A DNA stretch of 64,000 nucleotides from Planctomycetota bacterium. Its GTDB lineage: Bacteria > Planctomycetota > MHYJ01 > WSZJ01. This document shows positions 10,101-17,765 of this stretch, piece by piece. The DNA lies in the NCBI GenBank assembly GCA_009773755.1, contig WSZJ01000005.1, forward strand, positions 36,132 through 100,131, in the 5' to 3' direction. Every line of letters starts with the position of its first letter. Positions within the stretch are counted from its first letter, which is position 1. Both the position numbers and the translations under genes were made by a program. The notes below the pieces were generated by a model, which made no database searches, was not told where the DNA came from, and saw only the letters and a program-made list of their open reading frames with translations.

Positions 10101-10147
10101 AGGGCAAAGAGCAGGTCGGACTTGCGGTGGCGGGTGCCGGTGGGCAT
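7139..10147 (-). CDS. Kinase-FGE paralog K2: Ser/Thr kinase with C-terminal FGE/C-lectin domain
   Basis: 1002 residues and the most divergent array member. It has the N-terminal helical domain (SDLLFALLAHQMALIS), then a kinase about 128-440 with ARGGLG, VAVK Lys 158, HRDLKPAN (Asp 263), DWG 281-283 and APEQAEG; a coiled coil; a linker with CAC and a later DCPRHE Cys; a PEGA-like region; and an FGE/C-lectin domain from about 740 (PGGPFTFGG, FPVTCSEYLEFL, RGGSW). The C-terminus is about 12 residues longer than its relatives. A 27-nt in-frame palindromic repeat (8908-8934) adds SLGERSESQ to the linker before PPELDAICLKAL. It is the last gene of the K6-to-K2 run, 31 nt after K3. Confidence 0.9.
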   Translation of the reverse strand: MPTGTRHRKSDLLFALLAHQMALISRDQLLEAANLWIEDPARPMGELMQELGHIGPDEVALLLEAVEMHKAPSGSDTAMERATSIDLEVRQSLIALRPPIEIKQWLNRLHDRKAAPPTPPKAASREGRYELGAEIARGGLGVVLEAQDKDLERDVAVKLVLDDVAPEAAARFAREAKLTARLDHPAVVPIHDFGSLVGADGKARLFLCMKRIRGRDLGAILQGLADGNEELRKKWTRARLLGVFQDICLGMAYAHSKGVIHRDLKPANIMIGDFGETLIVDWGLAKEIGGPPDGGETKRMVRKPKSGVRSGAITSDGDVVGTPAYMAPEQAEGRTAEVNERSDIFALGSILYAMLTLQPPWEGDTATAVLLNVRAGRLSAPSTRLAATILTGISPAAPSARASKSLGERSESQGPEPIPPELDAICLKALAFSPAARFTSALELHHEIQLFLEGVKERERKAREAADRLAEGMKWQTRRAELAKEIQAQSQVFEDLADKIEDWRPAREKIPLWEAETRLRAMEDERVELEAQALAAYGQALVADPSCDAAADGTCELLFERCLEAEAARDRKALLLARKTLFHHDRRGEFAARLEAPGMLELKAHIYDCACLRPVTVPGWRVEFGVPADMPWEKGGPARGRPLRDKDRAVPRVTTFPEGAGFGHVADCPRHEAKGVPVFLARYEERERRILPGPEREIGVTPIAGVRLPIGSYRCILRPPGRPEVLVPVKIERGGRWEQDVHLPAAADMPPGFRFVAGGPFTFGGEIAGGYIAESATGQDFFLAQFPVTCSEYLEFLRSLPSEEAHLRSPREGDKRFWIQDAAGVRIPNEGEDARFAWDPNWPILGVSWLDALAYCAWRSAREGRLYTLAHEEQYEKAIRGVDARIYAFGDEHDAAYAHCNASLKGKLTPLPVGSFPADESPYGVRDMTGGVGTWCLNSAPAPYREWRSIRGGSWSTTGPGGRAGLRIGNVPTRTSWALGIRLCVNAFRWPDQTAPASILSP
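8908..8934. repeat. In-frame palindromic insert in K2
   Basis: 27 nt containing CGACTCGCTTCGCTCG, a self-complementary word. It is nearly identical to a copy in the radC pseudogene at 57498-57524. Here it encodes nine extra residues (SLGERSESQ) in a loop that the other five kinases lack, so it looks like a coding-tolerated mobile repeat. Its length, a multiple of three, preserves the frame. Confidence 0.7.
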
Positions 10148-10178
10148 CGCGGTTGATTCTATGCTCGGTTCGCCCTTC

Positions 10179-13100
10179 TCACGAACGGCTCGTCGCCCTG
10201 GTGAGACGGCACGGGGCGGCCAGGCGAGCTCCGTGGTACCAATTCACCATCCGGCACGAGTGGCCCCCACGGATTGCGGTTCGGGAGTAGATTCCCGTAA
10301 CAGTCCAGTAGCCCCCGCGGAACGGCCGCCAGTTCGGGTATTCGCGCCCTGGAGAATTCAGGCATGCGTCCCGGCTGTTCCCGCCGAGGCCGCGAACGCC
10401 ATAGGGAGATTCGTCGGCGACGAATTCCTGCACCCGCACCGGCCTCGATCCCTCCGGATGCGACCACTGAACGTTCTGCCATCGCGCGTCTTCGTGATTT
10501 CCGAACGGGAAGTACCGACGGTCGGTCCCGCGCGACGCCTTCTCCCAGGCTTCTTCGTGGGGAGGCGTCTTGAGCCAGGCCACCTTTCCCCGCCTCCATG
10601 CGCAGAACGCCATCGCGTCTTCCCAGGACACGCCGAGCACCGGCCAGTCTTCCTCCCAGTCCACGGAGCACCTCTGGGGAAGTTTCACTGTTGCCTTCTG
10701 CTCCGTCGTCGCAGTCGCGAGCCAGCCGGACGTCGGCACAACGTACGGCGGGCCGGGCCAGCAGAATTCCGCGTCCTCGACCCGCCGCGGCGCTCGCTTC
10801 GCCGCTTGCCCCGGATCAGACTTGAAAACGTCGTTCAGGAACTCGCAGTACTCCCTGCATGTCACCGGGTGCCGTGCGATGAAGACGTCGTCCAGGACCT
10901 TCGTTTCGGCGGGAAACGTATGCGGGTCGCCGCCATCCCCCTGGTATCCGAACGGTCCCGAGGGGATCACGATGAAGCCGGGTGGAACCTCCTCTGGAAA
11001 AAAGAGCGTCACATCCTGCTCCCATACGCTGCAGCGAGGGATTGTCACGGGAACTCGAAGCGGCGCGCGGCCCTGGTGGGAAACGAGCAGAAGGTAGGAG
11101 CCCATGGGCAAAGCGCGCTCTTTAATGGGAGTCCGGCCGAGCCAGACCCCGGCACCCTGCGGGCGATACGGGGAGCCTGGCTCGAATACGGCGTCTATCA
11201 GCTCCCTTGGAGCCGCTCGAGCGGAGGGCAGGTCGGGGGTCACCGGGAACAACCGCCGCTCGATCTGCTCGTAGCGGAACAGCCACACGTCCGCGCCTTC
11301 GACGGACAGCGGCTCGCAGTCGGGACCGTGCACCTTGAGCCTCACCGGCCCGTTCGACTCCAGATCTGGAAGTCCCTCCGCCCCCGCGATTCCGCTGAGC
11401 TCACGCCCCGAGAACGGGTGGTGCCCCATCCAGTTCAATTCAGCGGGCTCGACCATCTTTCCGTCCAGAAGACATCGGCACGGGTACGCACGCGTCCGCA
11501 CGGTCAGTCTGCCGTCACCCTTCAGCAGGGCGTCCAACGGTCCGTCGTTGTATCGCTCTACGATCGCACGGTTGACCCGCTGCTCCTTTTCGTCGTCCGC
11601 TTCCTCCGCGTCAAGGTACCGCTTCCAATACAACTCGGCCCGCATCCTCCGCGCCTCTGCATGTCCGGACTCGTGCGTCAGCGCGCTCGACAACGCCGCG
11701 TCCGCTTCGCTGAATGAATCTACCGCCGCGCGCTCCAGATTTCTGGCCTGGTCCTCGGCCGCCCACAAGGCGCTCTTTTCGAGGTGCGGCTTCACGTCAC
11801 CCCACAAATCCCTCATGGCAACTGTCGCGGCCTTGGCTTCCTTCTCCAACCGCCCCTGCCGCTCCATGGCCTCTTTCGCCCTCGAAACCGCCGCTTCGGC
11901 ACGACGGTGGTTTCGCTCGCGTTCCTTGACGCCTTCGAGGAAGAGCTGGATTTCCGCATGCAGTTCCTGCGCCGACCGGTACCGGTCCTCTCGGCGAAAC
12001 GCCAACGCTTTCAGGCAGATTGCATCCAGTTCCGGCGGAATCGGAGCGACGGAAACCTCAGTCGAAGGCGCTCTCAGGACCGTGCGCTCCGGGTCGGCAG
12101 GCCAGGACCTCACGCGGCCGGACGGCGGGGTGATCCTGCCGGTTCGCACCTTGCTGATGATCTCAGCGGCGGTCTTTCCCTCAAATGGGGTCTTGAGCGT
12201 CAGAATCTCGTACAGGATTGCCCCCAGGGAGTAGATGTCGCTTCGCGCGTCCATCTCGTTGAGCTTCCCCTCGGCTTGCTCTGGCGGCATGTACGCCGGC
12301 GTCCCTACGACCTCGCCATCAAGGGTAAGCTCCGTCCCTGCCGCCACGGTTGAGCGTCTTCCTGTCTCCGCGAGCCCGATCACTTTCGCAAGCCCCCAGT
12401 CCACAATCAGTACTTCTCCGTAGTCGCCGATCATCACGTTTGCCGGTTTCAGGTCGCGGTGAATGACTCCCCGGAAGTGCGCGTAGGCGACGCCGTGGCA
12501 AATGTCCTGAAAGATCTGCAGAAGTCTCGGCCGGGACCACGATTCATTGCTCTCACACTTCGCGACACCCTCCAGCACCTTCCCGAGGTCGCGCCCACTT
12601 ACCCGCTTCATCGCCAGAAAGAGCTTCTTCCCGGGCAGCGCGCCAAAGTCGTGAACCGGGACGATATTGGGGTGCTCCAGCCGTCCCGCCAGCTTCGCCT
12701 CGCGAACAAATCGGTCCGCGACCTCCGCTGAAGTGCCTTCCATCGCGAGCTTGATGGCGATTTCACGCTCGAGGCTGGAGTCGAATGCCGCGACGACCCT
12801 CCCCAGACCTCCTCGTCCAAGCTCCGCGCCAAGCCGGTAGCGCCCCTCGGCGGAAGGTGGAGCGGCGACGAGTCGGACGGAGGCTGCGCCGCGTGCCTGC
12901 ACCCATGCGAGAGATTGCCTCAAATCGGGTGGAACATTCAGGGCCAGAAGCGACCTGCGCAAGTCCTGGTCGATCGTCGCGGCCGCCAGAGATCGCCCGG
13001 GATCGCCACCGTGGAGGTCCAGCTGCGCTTCTACCATCGCCGCGACGCCGGCTTGCTGCTTTGGCTTCAGGTAGCCGCGCGCCAGGAAGAGTTTTTCAAG

Positions 13101-13214
13101 ATCGGCCTTCGGATCGTTCATCCAGACGGCGGCACATTCGAGAAGTTGCTCTTTTGAAATGAAGTTCATTTGAAGCGACAGCAGGCCGAACAGCAGGTCG
13201 GATTCGCGGGACAA
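10179..13214 (-). CDS. Kinase-FGE paralog K3: Ser/Thr kinase with C-terminal FGE/C-lectin domain
   Basis: 1011 residues from a TTG start at 13214. The first residues then align with the SRESDLLFGLL beginning of the paralogs, and a purine-rich GAGGGAGAG lies upstream; the longer open frame would run antisense through the lyase gene. The kinase has GRGGLG, IAIK, HRDLKPAN, DWG and PPEQAEG. Coiled coil, a linker with PCRCLL and a later PDCEP Cys, a PEGA-like segment (LRVPVTIPR) and FGE/C-lectin follow. The tail carries RGGYW where most relatives have GGSW. K3 and K4 form a subgroup sharing GVRGLGGNS-DACLN and the SW-RPRLL helix. It follows the lyase gene by 32 nt. Confidence 0.88.
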   Translation of the reverse strand: MSRESDLLFGLLSLQMNFISKEQLLECAAVWMNDPKADLEKLFLARGYLKPKQQAGVAAMVEAQLDLHGGDPGRSLAAATIDQDLRRSLLALNVPPDLRQSLAWVQARGAASVRLVAAPPSAEGRYRLGAELGRGGLGRVVAAFDSSLEREIAIKLAMEGTSAEVADRFVREAKLAGRLEHPNIVPVHDFGALPGKKLFLAMKRVSGRDLGKVLEGVAKCESNESWSRPRLLQIFQDICHGVAYAHFRGVIHRDLKPANVMIGDYGEVLIVDWGLAKVIGLAETGRRSTVAAGTELTLDGEVVGTPAYMPPEQAEGKLNEMDARSDIYSLGAILYEILTLKTPFEGKTAAEIISKVRTGRITPPSGRVRSWPADPERTVLRAPSTEVSVAPIPPELDAICLKALAFRREDRYRSAQELHAEIQLFLEGVKERERNHRRAEAAVSRAKEAMERQGRLEKEAKAATVAMRDLWGDVKPHLEKSALWAAEDQARNLERAAVDSFSEADAALSSALTHESGHAEARRMRAELYWKRYLDAEEADDEKEQRVNRAIVERYNDGPLDALLKGDGRLTVRTRAYPCRCLLDGKMVEPAELNWMGHHPFSGRELSGIAGAEGLPDLESNGPVRLKVHGPDCEPLSVEGADVWLFRYEQIERRLFPVTPDLPSARAAPRELIDAVFEPGSPYRPQGAGVWLGRTPIKERALPMGSYLLLVSHQGRAPLRVPVTIPRCSVWEQDVTLFFPEEVPPGFIVIPSGPFGYQGDGGDPHTFPAETKVLDDVFIARHPVTCREYCEFLNDVFKSDPGQAAKRAPRRVEDAEFCWPGPPYVVPTSGWLATATTEQKATVKLPQRCSVDWEEDWPVLGVSWEDAMAFCAWRRGKVAWLKTPPHEEAWEKASRGTDRRYFPFGNHEDARWQNVQWSHPEGSRPVRVQEFVADESPYGVRGLGGNSRDACLNSPGREYPNWRPFRGGYWTVTGIYSRTAIRGGHSCRMVNWYHGARLAAPCRLTRATSRS

Positions 13215-13246
13215 ACGAAACTCTCCCTCTGCGCGCGTGGGCGCCC

Positions 13247-14263
13247 TCAGAATCCCGTCGAGTGCTTCGGAACCCGCCCGCTCTTTACGCTCTCGCTGCG
13301 CAGCTTGCGGCCGACGATGCGCTCGACCATCCTGCCGGTGGCGAGGATGCGGTCGACGTCGAGGCCGTGCTCGATCCCCATTTCGTCGAGCATGACGACG
13401 AGATCCTCGGTGGAGATGAGGCCGACGTTGTTGGGGTCCTGGTAGTAGTACTTGCCGGTGCCGCCGATCGGGGAGCCTTCGAAGAAATTCGCGGGTTGGC
13501 CGCCGATGCCGCCGAGCGTGCTTTCGTAGCGCGTGATGCCGGCCTGGAGGGCGGCGACGACGTTGGCGAGCCCCCAGCCGCGCGTGACGTGGAAATGCGC
13601 GACATGTTTCTTCGGGTCGGGCATTTCTTCGAGCACCATCGCGAAGTAGTCGTGCACCTTGTTCGGCGGCGCCGAGCCGTCGTGGTCCGCGTGCTCGACG
13701 TCGTCGGCGCCGATCTCGAACCACCGCCGCGTGAATGTCACCGCGTCTTCGAGTTTCGTGGGCCCCTCGATCGGGCACCCCCAGATCGTGCTCACCGTGC
13801 CGTTCACCTTCACCCCGGCCGCGTGCGCCTTCTTGATCACGCGCTCCGCTTCCGCCCAGTAGTCCTTGTGGTCCAGTCCCGAGTTCTTCTTCATGTGCGA
13901 CGGCGACGTCGACACCATCATGAGAATGCGCTCGGGACCGTACCCCTTGAGCTTCGCCTCGATCGCCCGCTCGGCCGACTTCTCGCGGATCGTCACCGCC
14001 GTCAGCTCGACGTGGGACATTTTCTGCGCGAGACGCTTGCTCTCGCGGATCCCCTTCAAGACCTCGTCAGAATCCACAAACTGGGGCATCGACTTCGGGT
14101 TGCCGTAGTTCGTCGCCTCGATACGCGTGTACCCGGCGAGAATCAGCTCTTCGACGACCCAGATCTTGGCGTTCGTCGGGATCCACTTCTCTTCGTGCTG
14201 AAACCCGTCCCGCACGGTGATGTCGGCGAGCTCAACCTTCTTCGGAACCTTCTTCCAGCTCAC
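13247..14263 (-). CDS. DRE-TIM metallolyase, HMG-CoA lyase-like, lacking the signature Cys
   Basis: 338 residues with the HMGL-like TIM-barrel fold. DITVRDGFQHEE supplies the metal/catalytic Arg-Asp pair near residue 15, HADHDG follows at about 190, and HFHVTRGWGLANV near 225 supplies the two metal-binding His. HMG-CoA lyases carry a catalytic Cys in a G-L-G-G-C-P loop; here the loop reads GGIGGQPA, with Gln in place of Cys. It may therefore cleave or condense a different acyl-CoA or 2-oxo acid substrate. Its ATG overlaps the stop of the 83-residue gene (ATGA), indicating translational coupling. Both sit inside the kinase array in the same orientation, with no obvious functional link. Confidence 0.75.
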   Translation of the reverse strand: MSWKKVPKKVELADITVRDGFQHEEKWIPTNAKIWVVEELILAGYTRIEATNYGNPKSMPQFVDSDEVLKGIRESKRLAQKMSHVELTAVTIREKSAERAIEAKLKGYGPERILMMVSTSPSHMKKNSGLDHKDYWAEAERVIKKAHAAGVKVNGTVSTIWGCPIEGPTKLEDAVTFTRRWFEIGADDVEHADHDGSAPPNKVHDYFAMVLEEMPDPKKHVAHFHVTRGWGLANVVAALQAGITRYESTLGGIGGQPANFFEGSPIGGTGKYYYQDPNNVGLISTEDLVVMLDEMGIEHGLDVDRILATGRMVERIVGRKLRSESVKSGRVPKHSTGF

Positions 14264-14511
14264 TCGACGAGTTCCTCGCCCATCAGCCGCTCGCGGGCGG
14301 CCTCAACGGTGAAGGCGTGCGTCTGGAACGCGGCCGACACGCTGTCCAGCGACCCCTGCGACAGAAACTCGGTCCCGAGCGGGTGGTTCTTCGCGCGGTC
14401 GATCAGCGCGTCCACAACCCGCGGATCCGTATGGCCGGCGCCGTGATGCGCCCCGTGACTCTTCGCCTTCGCCCGACCCGATCGCTTGCCGGCAACGCGG
14501 GACTCGCTCAT
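14260..14511 (-). CDS. Small hypothetical protein coupled to the lyase gene
   Basis: 83 residues. A basic, His-rich N-terminus (KRSGRAKAKSHGAHHGAGH, 9-27) is followed by a predicted helical part (DPRVVDALIDRAKNHPLG, FTVEAARERL). I do not recognise a family. Its TGA overlaps the lyase ATG by 4 nt, so the two proteins are probably made together and may interact. K4 ends 84 nt upstream. Confidence 0.6.
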   Translation of the reverse strand: MSESRVAGKRSGRAKAKSHGAHHGAGHTDPRVVDALIDRAKNHPLGTEFLSQGSLDSVSAAFQTHAFTVEAARERLMGEELVE

Positions 14512-14595
14512 TCGGGAACTCCCTCTGGGAAGCGGGAAAAGACGCTCGGCCCGGGATCGCGAACCGGGAATCCTAGTCTGGAGCGGGGGGCGGTG

Positions 14596-17500
14596 TCAAT
14601 CGACGCGTCGAGCGAGGCGGACGGCGCAGGCCACTCGAATCCCGTTGGTGTGGTACACGTCGCGCGCTGTGTTGCCCGTTCGCCCCGCGGCCCTTGAATG
14701 GACGCCGGCATGATTCCAGTTGCCGCCGCGACAGAGCCGCCAGCCGGGATTCTCCGGCCCCGGGTCGTTCAGACAGGCGTCCTTGCTGTTGCCGCCCAGC
14801 CCGCGGACGCCGTACGGCGAGTCGTCTGATTCGAACTCTTCTACCCGCACGGGACGCGCTCCGCCGTGATTCGAGCGGCTCCCGTTCGACCAGCGGTCGT
14901 CCCAGTGGCGCCCCCACGGAAAGAACCGCCGGTCCGTCCCGCGGGCCGATTTCTCCCACTCCACCTCGTGCGGCAGCATCGTGAACGTCGCGTCCTTCGC
15001 GCGTCTCCACGCGGCGTAGGCCATCCCGTCCTCCCAGGAGATCCCGAACACCGGCCAGTCCGCTTCCCAATCCACGGAGCACGTCATGAGCCGTCGCGCC
15101 TTCGCTTTTGGTTCGACGGGTGCGGTCGCCAGCCAGGCCGTCGTGGGAACGGCGTACGGCGGCCCCGGCCAGTAGAATCCGGCCTCCTCCGCTTGTCGGG
15201 GAACGCGGCGTGCCGCCTGCTCCGGGTTGGAATTCGCGAGCCCGTTCAGAAACTCGCAGTACTCCCGGCAGGTCACCGGATGCCGCGCGATGAACACGTC
15301 GTCCACAACCTTCGATTCCGCCGGGCCTGAGTATGGATTCTCAGGATCGCCCTGGTAGCCGAAGGGCCCCGCGGACATGACCACGAATCCCGCCGGAATT
15401 TCCTCGGGCCGAAACAACGTCATTTCCTGCTCCCAGTGGCCGCACCGCGGCACGGTCACCGGCACCCGGAGCGGCGCGCGCCCCTCGAGCGCAACGAGCA
15501 ACAGGTACGAACCCATCGGCAAGGAGCGCTTCTCGAGCGGCGTCCGGCCCAGCCAGACCCCCGGCCCTTGCGGTCGATACGGCGAGGCCGGATCGAAGAT
15601 CCCGTCGACCGCTTCGACTCGGGCGCCATCGGCGCCCTCGCTCACGGCAGAGCCGCGCAAATCGGGTGTCACGGGGATCAGCCGCCGGCCGATCTCCTCG
15701 TACCGGAACAGCCACACGTCCGCGCCTCCGATCGCCGCCGGCTCGCAACTCGAGGCGTGAACTTTAAGCCGCAACGGCTCCTTTGGCTCCAGCTCCGGCA
15801 ACCCCTCGGCGCCCTTATGACCATCCAGGGGCCTGCCCGAAAACGGGTGATATCCCTGCCACGCGAGCTCCTCCGGCTTCAACATCCGCCCATCCAGCAG
15901 GCACCGGCACGCATAGGCCCGCGTCCGCACCGTCAACGTCCCGTCACCTCTCAACAGCGCGTCCAGTGGCCCGTCGTTGTACTGCTCCACCACAGCGCGG
16001 TTCAGCTGCTGCTCCTTCTCGTCCCCCGCCGCCTCCGCATCCATAGTCCGCTTCCAGTACAACTCCGCCCTCAGCCTCCGCGCCTCGCGGTGCCCGCTCT
16101 CATGCGTCAGCGCCGAGGACAACGCCGCGTCCGCCTCGCTGAACGCGTTCACAGCGTCGCGAGCGAGCTGCTTCGCCCTGTCCTCCGCCGCCCACAGAGC
16201 CGAAGTGTCGGCCAGCAGCTCCAGGCCCTTTGCCGCCTGCTTCGCCGCTTCCTCCGCGACCTTCGCCTCCTCCAGCAGCCGCGCCTGAAGCGCCACCGCC
16301 TCCTTCGCCCTCGCCACCGCTTCTTCCGCAAGGCGATGGTTCCGCCGGCGCTCTTTCACGCCGTCGAGGAAGAGCTGCATTTCCTGTTGCAGCTCCTTCA
16401 CGCTCTGGAAGCGGTCTTCGCGCCGGAACGCCAGGGCCTTGAGACAGATTGCGTCCAACTCCGGCGGAAGCGGCGGGGGTGCGTCGGAGGAGGACGGCAA
16501 GCTCCTGAGCGTGCGCACGGTGTCGTCCTTCGGCCGATGGACGGAGGCATTGTGGGAAGGAGGAGCGATTCTCCCGGTTCGCACCTGGCTGATGATGTCG
16601 CCGGCCGTCAGCCCGTCGAACGGCGGCTTGAGAGTCAGGATTTCGTAGAGAATGGCCCCGAGGGAGTAGATGTCGCTCCTCTGATCCATTTCCTGAAGCC
16701 GCCCTTCCGCCTGCTCGGGCGGCATGTAGGCCGGCGTGCCGACCACCTCGCCTTCGAGCGTCAGCTGCGCGTGCGCCGCCGGCTCGCTGCTCGAGTGGGC
16801 GCTTCGGCGGTCGCCCTCGTGCTCGTTGAGCACCCGGGCGAGCCCCCAGTCCACGATGTGCACTTCGCCGTAGTCCCCCAGCATGACGTTCGCCGGCTTC
16901 AGGTCCCGATGTATGACACCCAGGTCGTGCGCGAACGCCATCCCATTGCAGATGTCCTGGAAAACCTGCAACAGGCGCGTCCTCGACCACCGCTCCCGCG
17001 CCTCCGCGTCCCCGCTTCCGATCGACGCCAGCACTTTGCCCAGGTCCCGGCCACGCACGCGCTTCATGGCGAGGAAGAGTTGCTTCTTTTCATTTCCTAG
17101 AGTTCCAAAATCGAAAACCGGCACGATGTTCGGATGATCCAGCCGGCCCGCCAGCTTCGCCTCTCGCACAAACCGGTCCGCCACTTCCGCCGAAGCGCCG
17201 TCCAGCGCCAGCTTCACGGCGATCTGGCGTTCGAGGCTTCCGTCGAAGGCCTCGACGACCTGGCCGAGTCCGCCCCTGCCCAGCTCGGCGCCCAGCCGGT
17301 AGCGTCCCTCTGCGGCGGGAGTGACTTCGGCGGCCCTGACCTCGCCTTTCCCGCGCGCCTGCACCCAGGCGAGGGACTGTCGCAAGTCCGGCGGGACATT
17401 CAGCGCCAGGAGCGACTCCCGGAGATCGCGGTCCATTTTCAGCGCCGAGAGAGACCTGGCCGGATCGCCCGCGTGGGCGTCCAAATGCGCTTCCACCATC

Positions 17501-17676
17501 GCCGCGACTGCTGCGTGCTGCTTCGGCGTCAGGTGCCCTCGATCCAGGAAGAGCTTCCCCATGTCCAGCTTCGGGTCGTTCATCCAGACAGCGGCGCACT
17601 CGAGGAGATGTTCCTTCGAGACGAAGTTCATCTGAAGGGCGAGCAGGCCGAACACCAGGTCGGATTCGCGGGGCAT
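14596..17676 (-). CDS. Kinase-FGE paralog K4: Ser/Thr kinase with C-terminal FGE/C-lectin domain
   Basis: 1026 residues, the longest array member. It starts MPRESDLVFGLLALQMNF. The kinase has GRGGLG, IAVK, HRDLKPAN, DWG and PPEQAEG, so it should be catalytically competent. An Ala/Glu-rich coiled coil about 470-540 follows (VARAKEAVALQARLLEEAK). The linker has ACRCLL and a later SSCEP Cys, as in K3. The FGE/C-lectin tail reads RGGNW. It shares with K3 the insertions around SPYRPQGPGVWLGRTPL, so K3 and K4 probably stem from one duplication. K5 ends 89 nt upstream. Confidence 0.9.
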   Translation of the reverse strand: MPRESDLVFGLLALQMNFVSKEHLLECAAVWMNDPKLDMGKLFLDRGHLTPKQHAAVAAMVEAHLDAHAGDPARSLSALKMDRDLRESLLALNVPPDLRQSLAWVQARGKGEVRAAEVTPAAEGRYRLGAELGRGGLGQVVEAFDGSLERQIAVKLALDGASAEVADRFVREAKLAGRLDHPNIVPVFDFGTLGNEKKQLFLAMKRVRGRDLGKVLASIGSGDAEARERWSRTRLLQVFQDICNGMAFAHDLGVIHRDLKPANVMLGDYGEVHIVDWGLARVLNEHEGDRRSAHSSSEPAAHAQLTLEGEVVGTPAYMPPEQAEGRLQEMDQRSDIYSLGAILYEILTLKPPFDGLTAGDIISQVRTGRIAPPSHNASVHRPKDDTVRTLRSLPSSSDAPPPLPPELDAICLKALAFRREDRFQSVKELQQEMQLFLDGVKERRRNHRLAEEAVARAKEAVALQARLLEEAKVAEEAAKQAAKGLELLADTSALWAAEDRAKQLARDAVNAFSEADAALSSALTHESGHREARRLRAELYWKRTMDAEAAGDEKEQQLNRAVVEQYNDGPLDALLRGDGTLTVRTRAYACRCLLDGRMLKPEELAWQGYHPFSGRPLDGHKGAEGLPELEPKEPLRLKVHASSCEPAAIGGADVWLFRYEEIGRRLIPVTPDLRGSAVSEGADGARVEAVDGIFDPASPYRPQGPGVWLGRTPLEKRSLPMGSYLLLVALEGRAPLRVPVTVPRCGHWEQEMTLFRPEEIPAGFVVMSAGPFGYQGDPENPYSGPAESKVVDDVFIARHPVTCREYCEFLNGLANSNPEQAARRVPRQAEEAGFYWPGPPYAVPTTAWLATAPVEPKAKARRLMTCSVDWEADWPVFGISWEDGMAYAAWRRAKDATFTMLPHEVEWEKSARGTDRRFFPWGRHWDDRWSNGSRSNHGGARPVRVEEFESDDSPYGVRGLGGNSKDACLNDPGPENPGWRLCRGGNWNHAGVHSRAAGRTGNTARDVYHTNGIRVACAVRLARRVD

Positions 17677-17765
17677 CGGTGACTCTCCGTGGCGCTGGAG
17701 ACTTCGTCCTCGGACCGGCGATCATAGGCAGCGCCTCATTGCAGTGCCTACCTGGAAGAGCCGGC

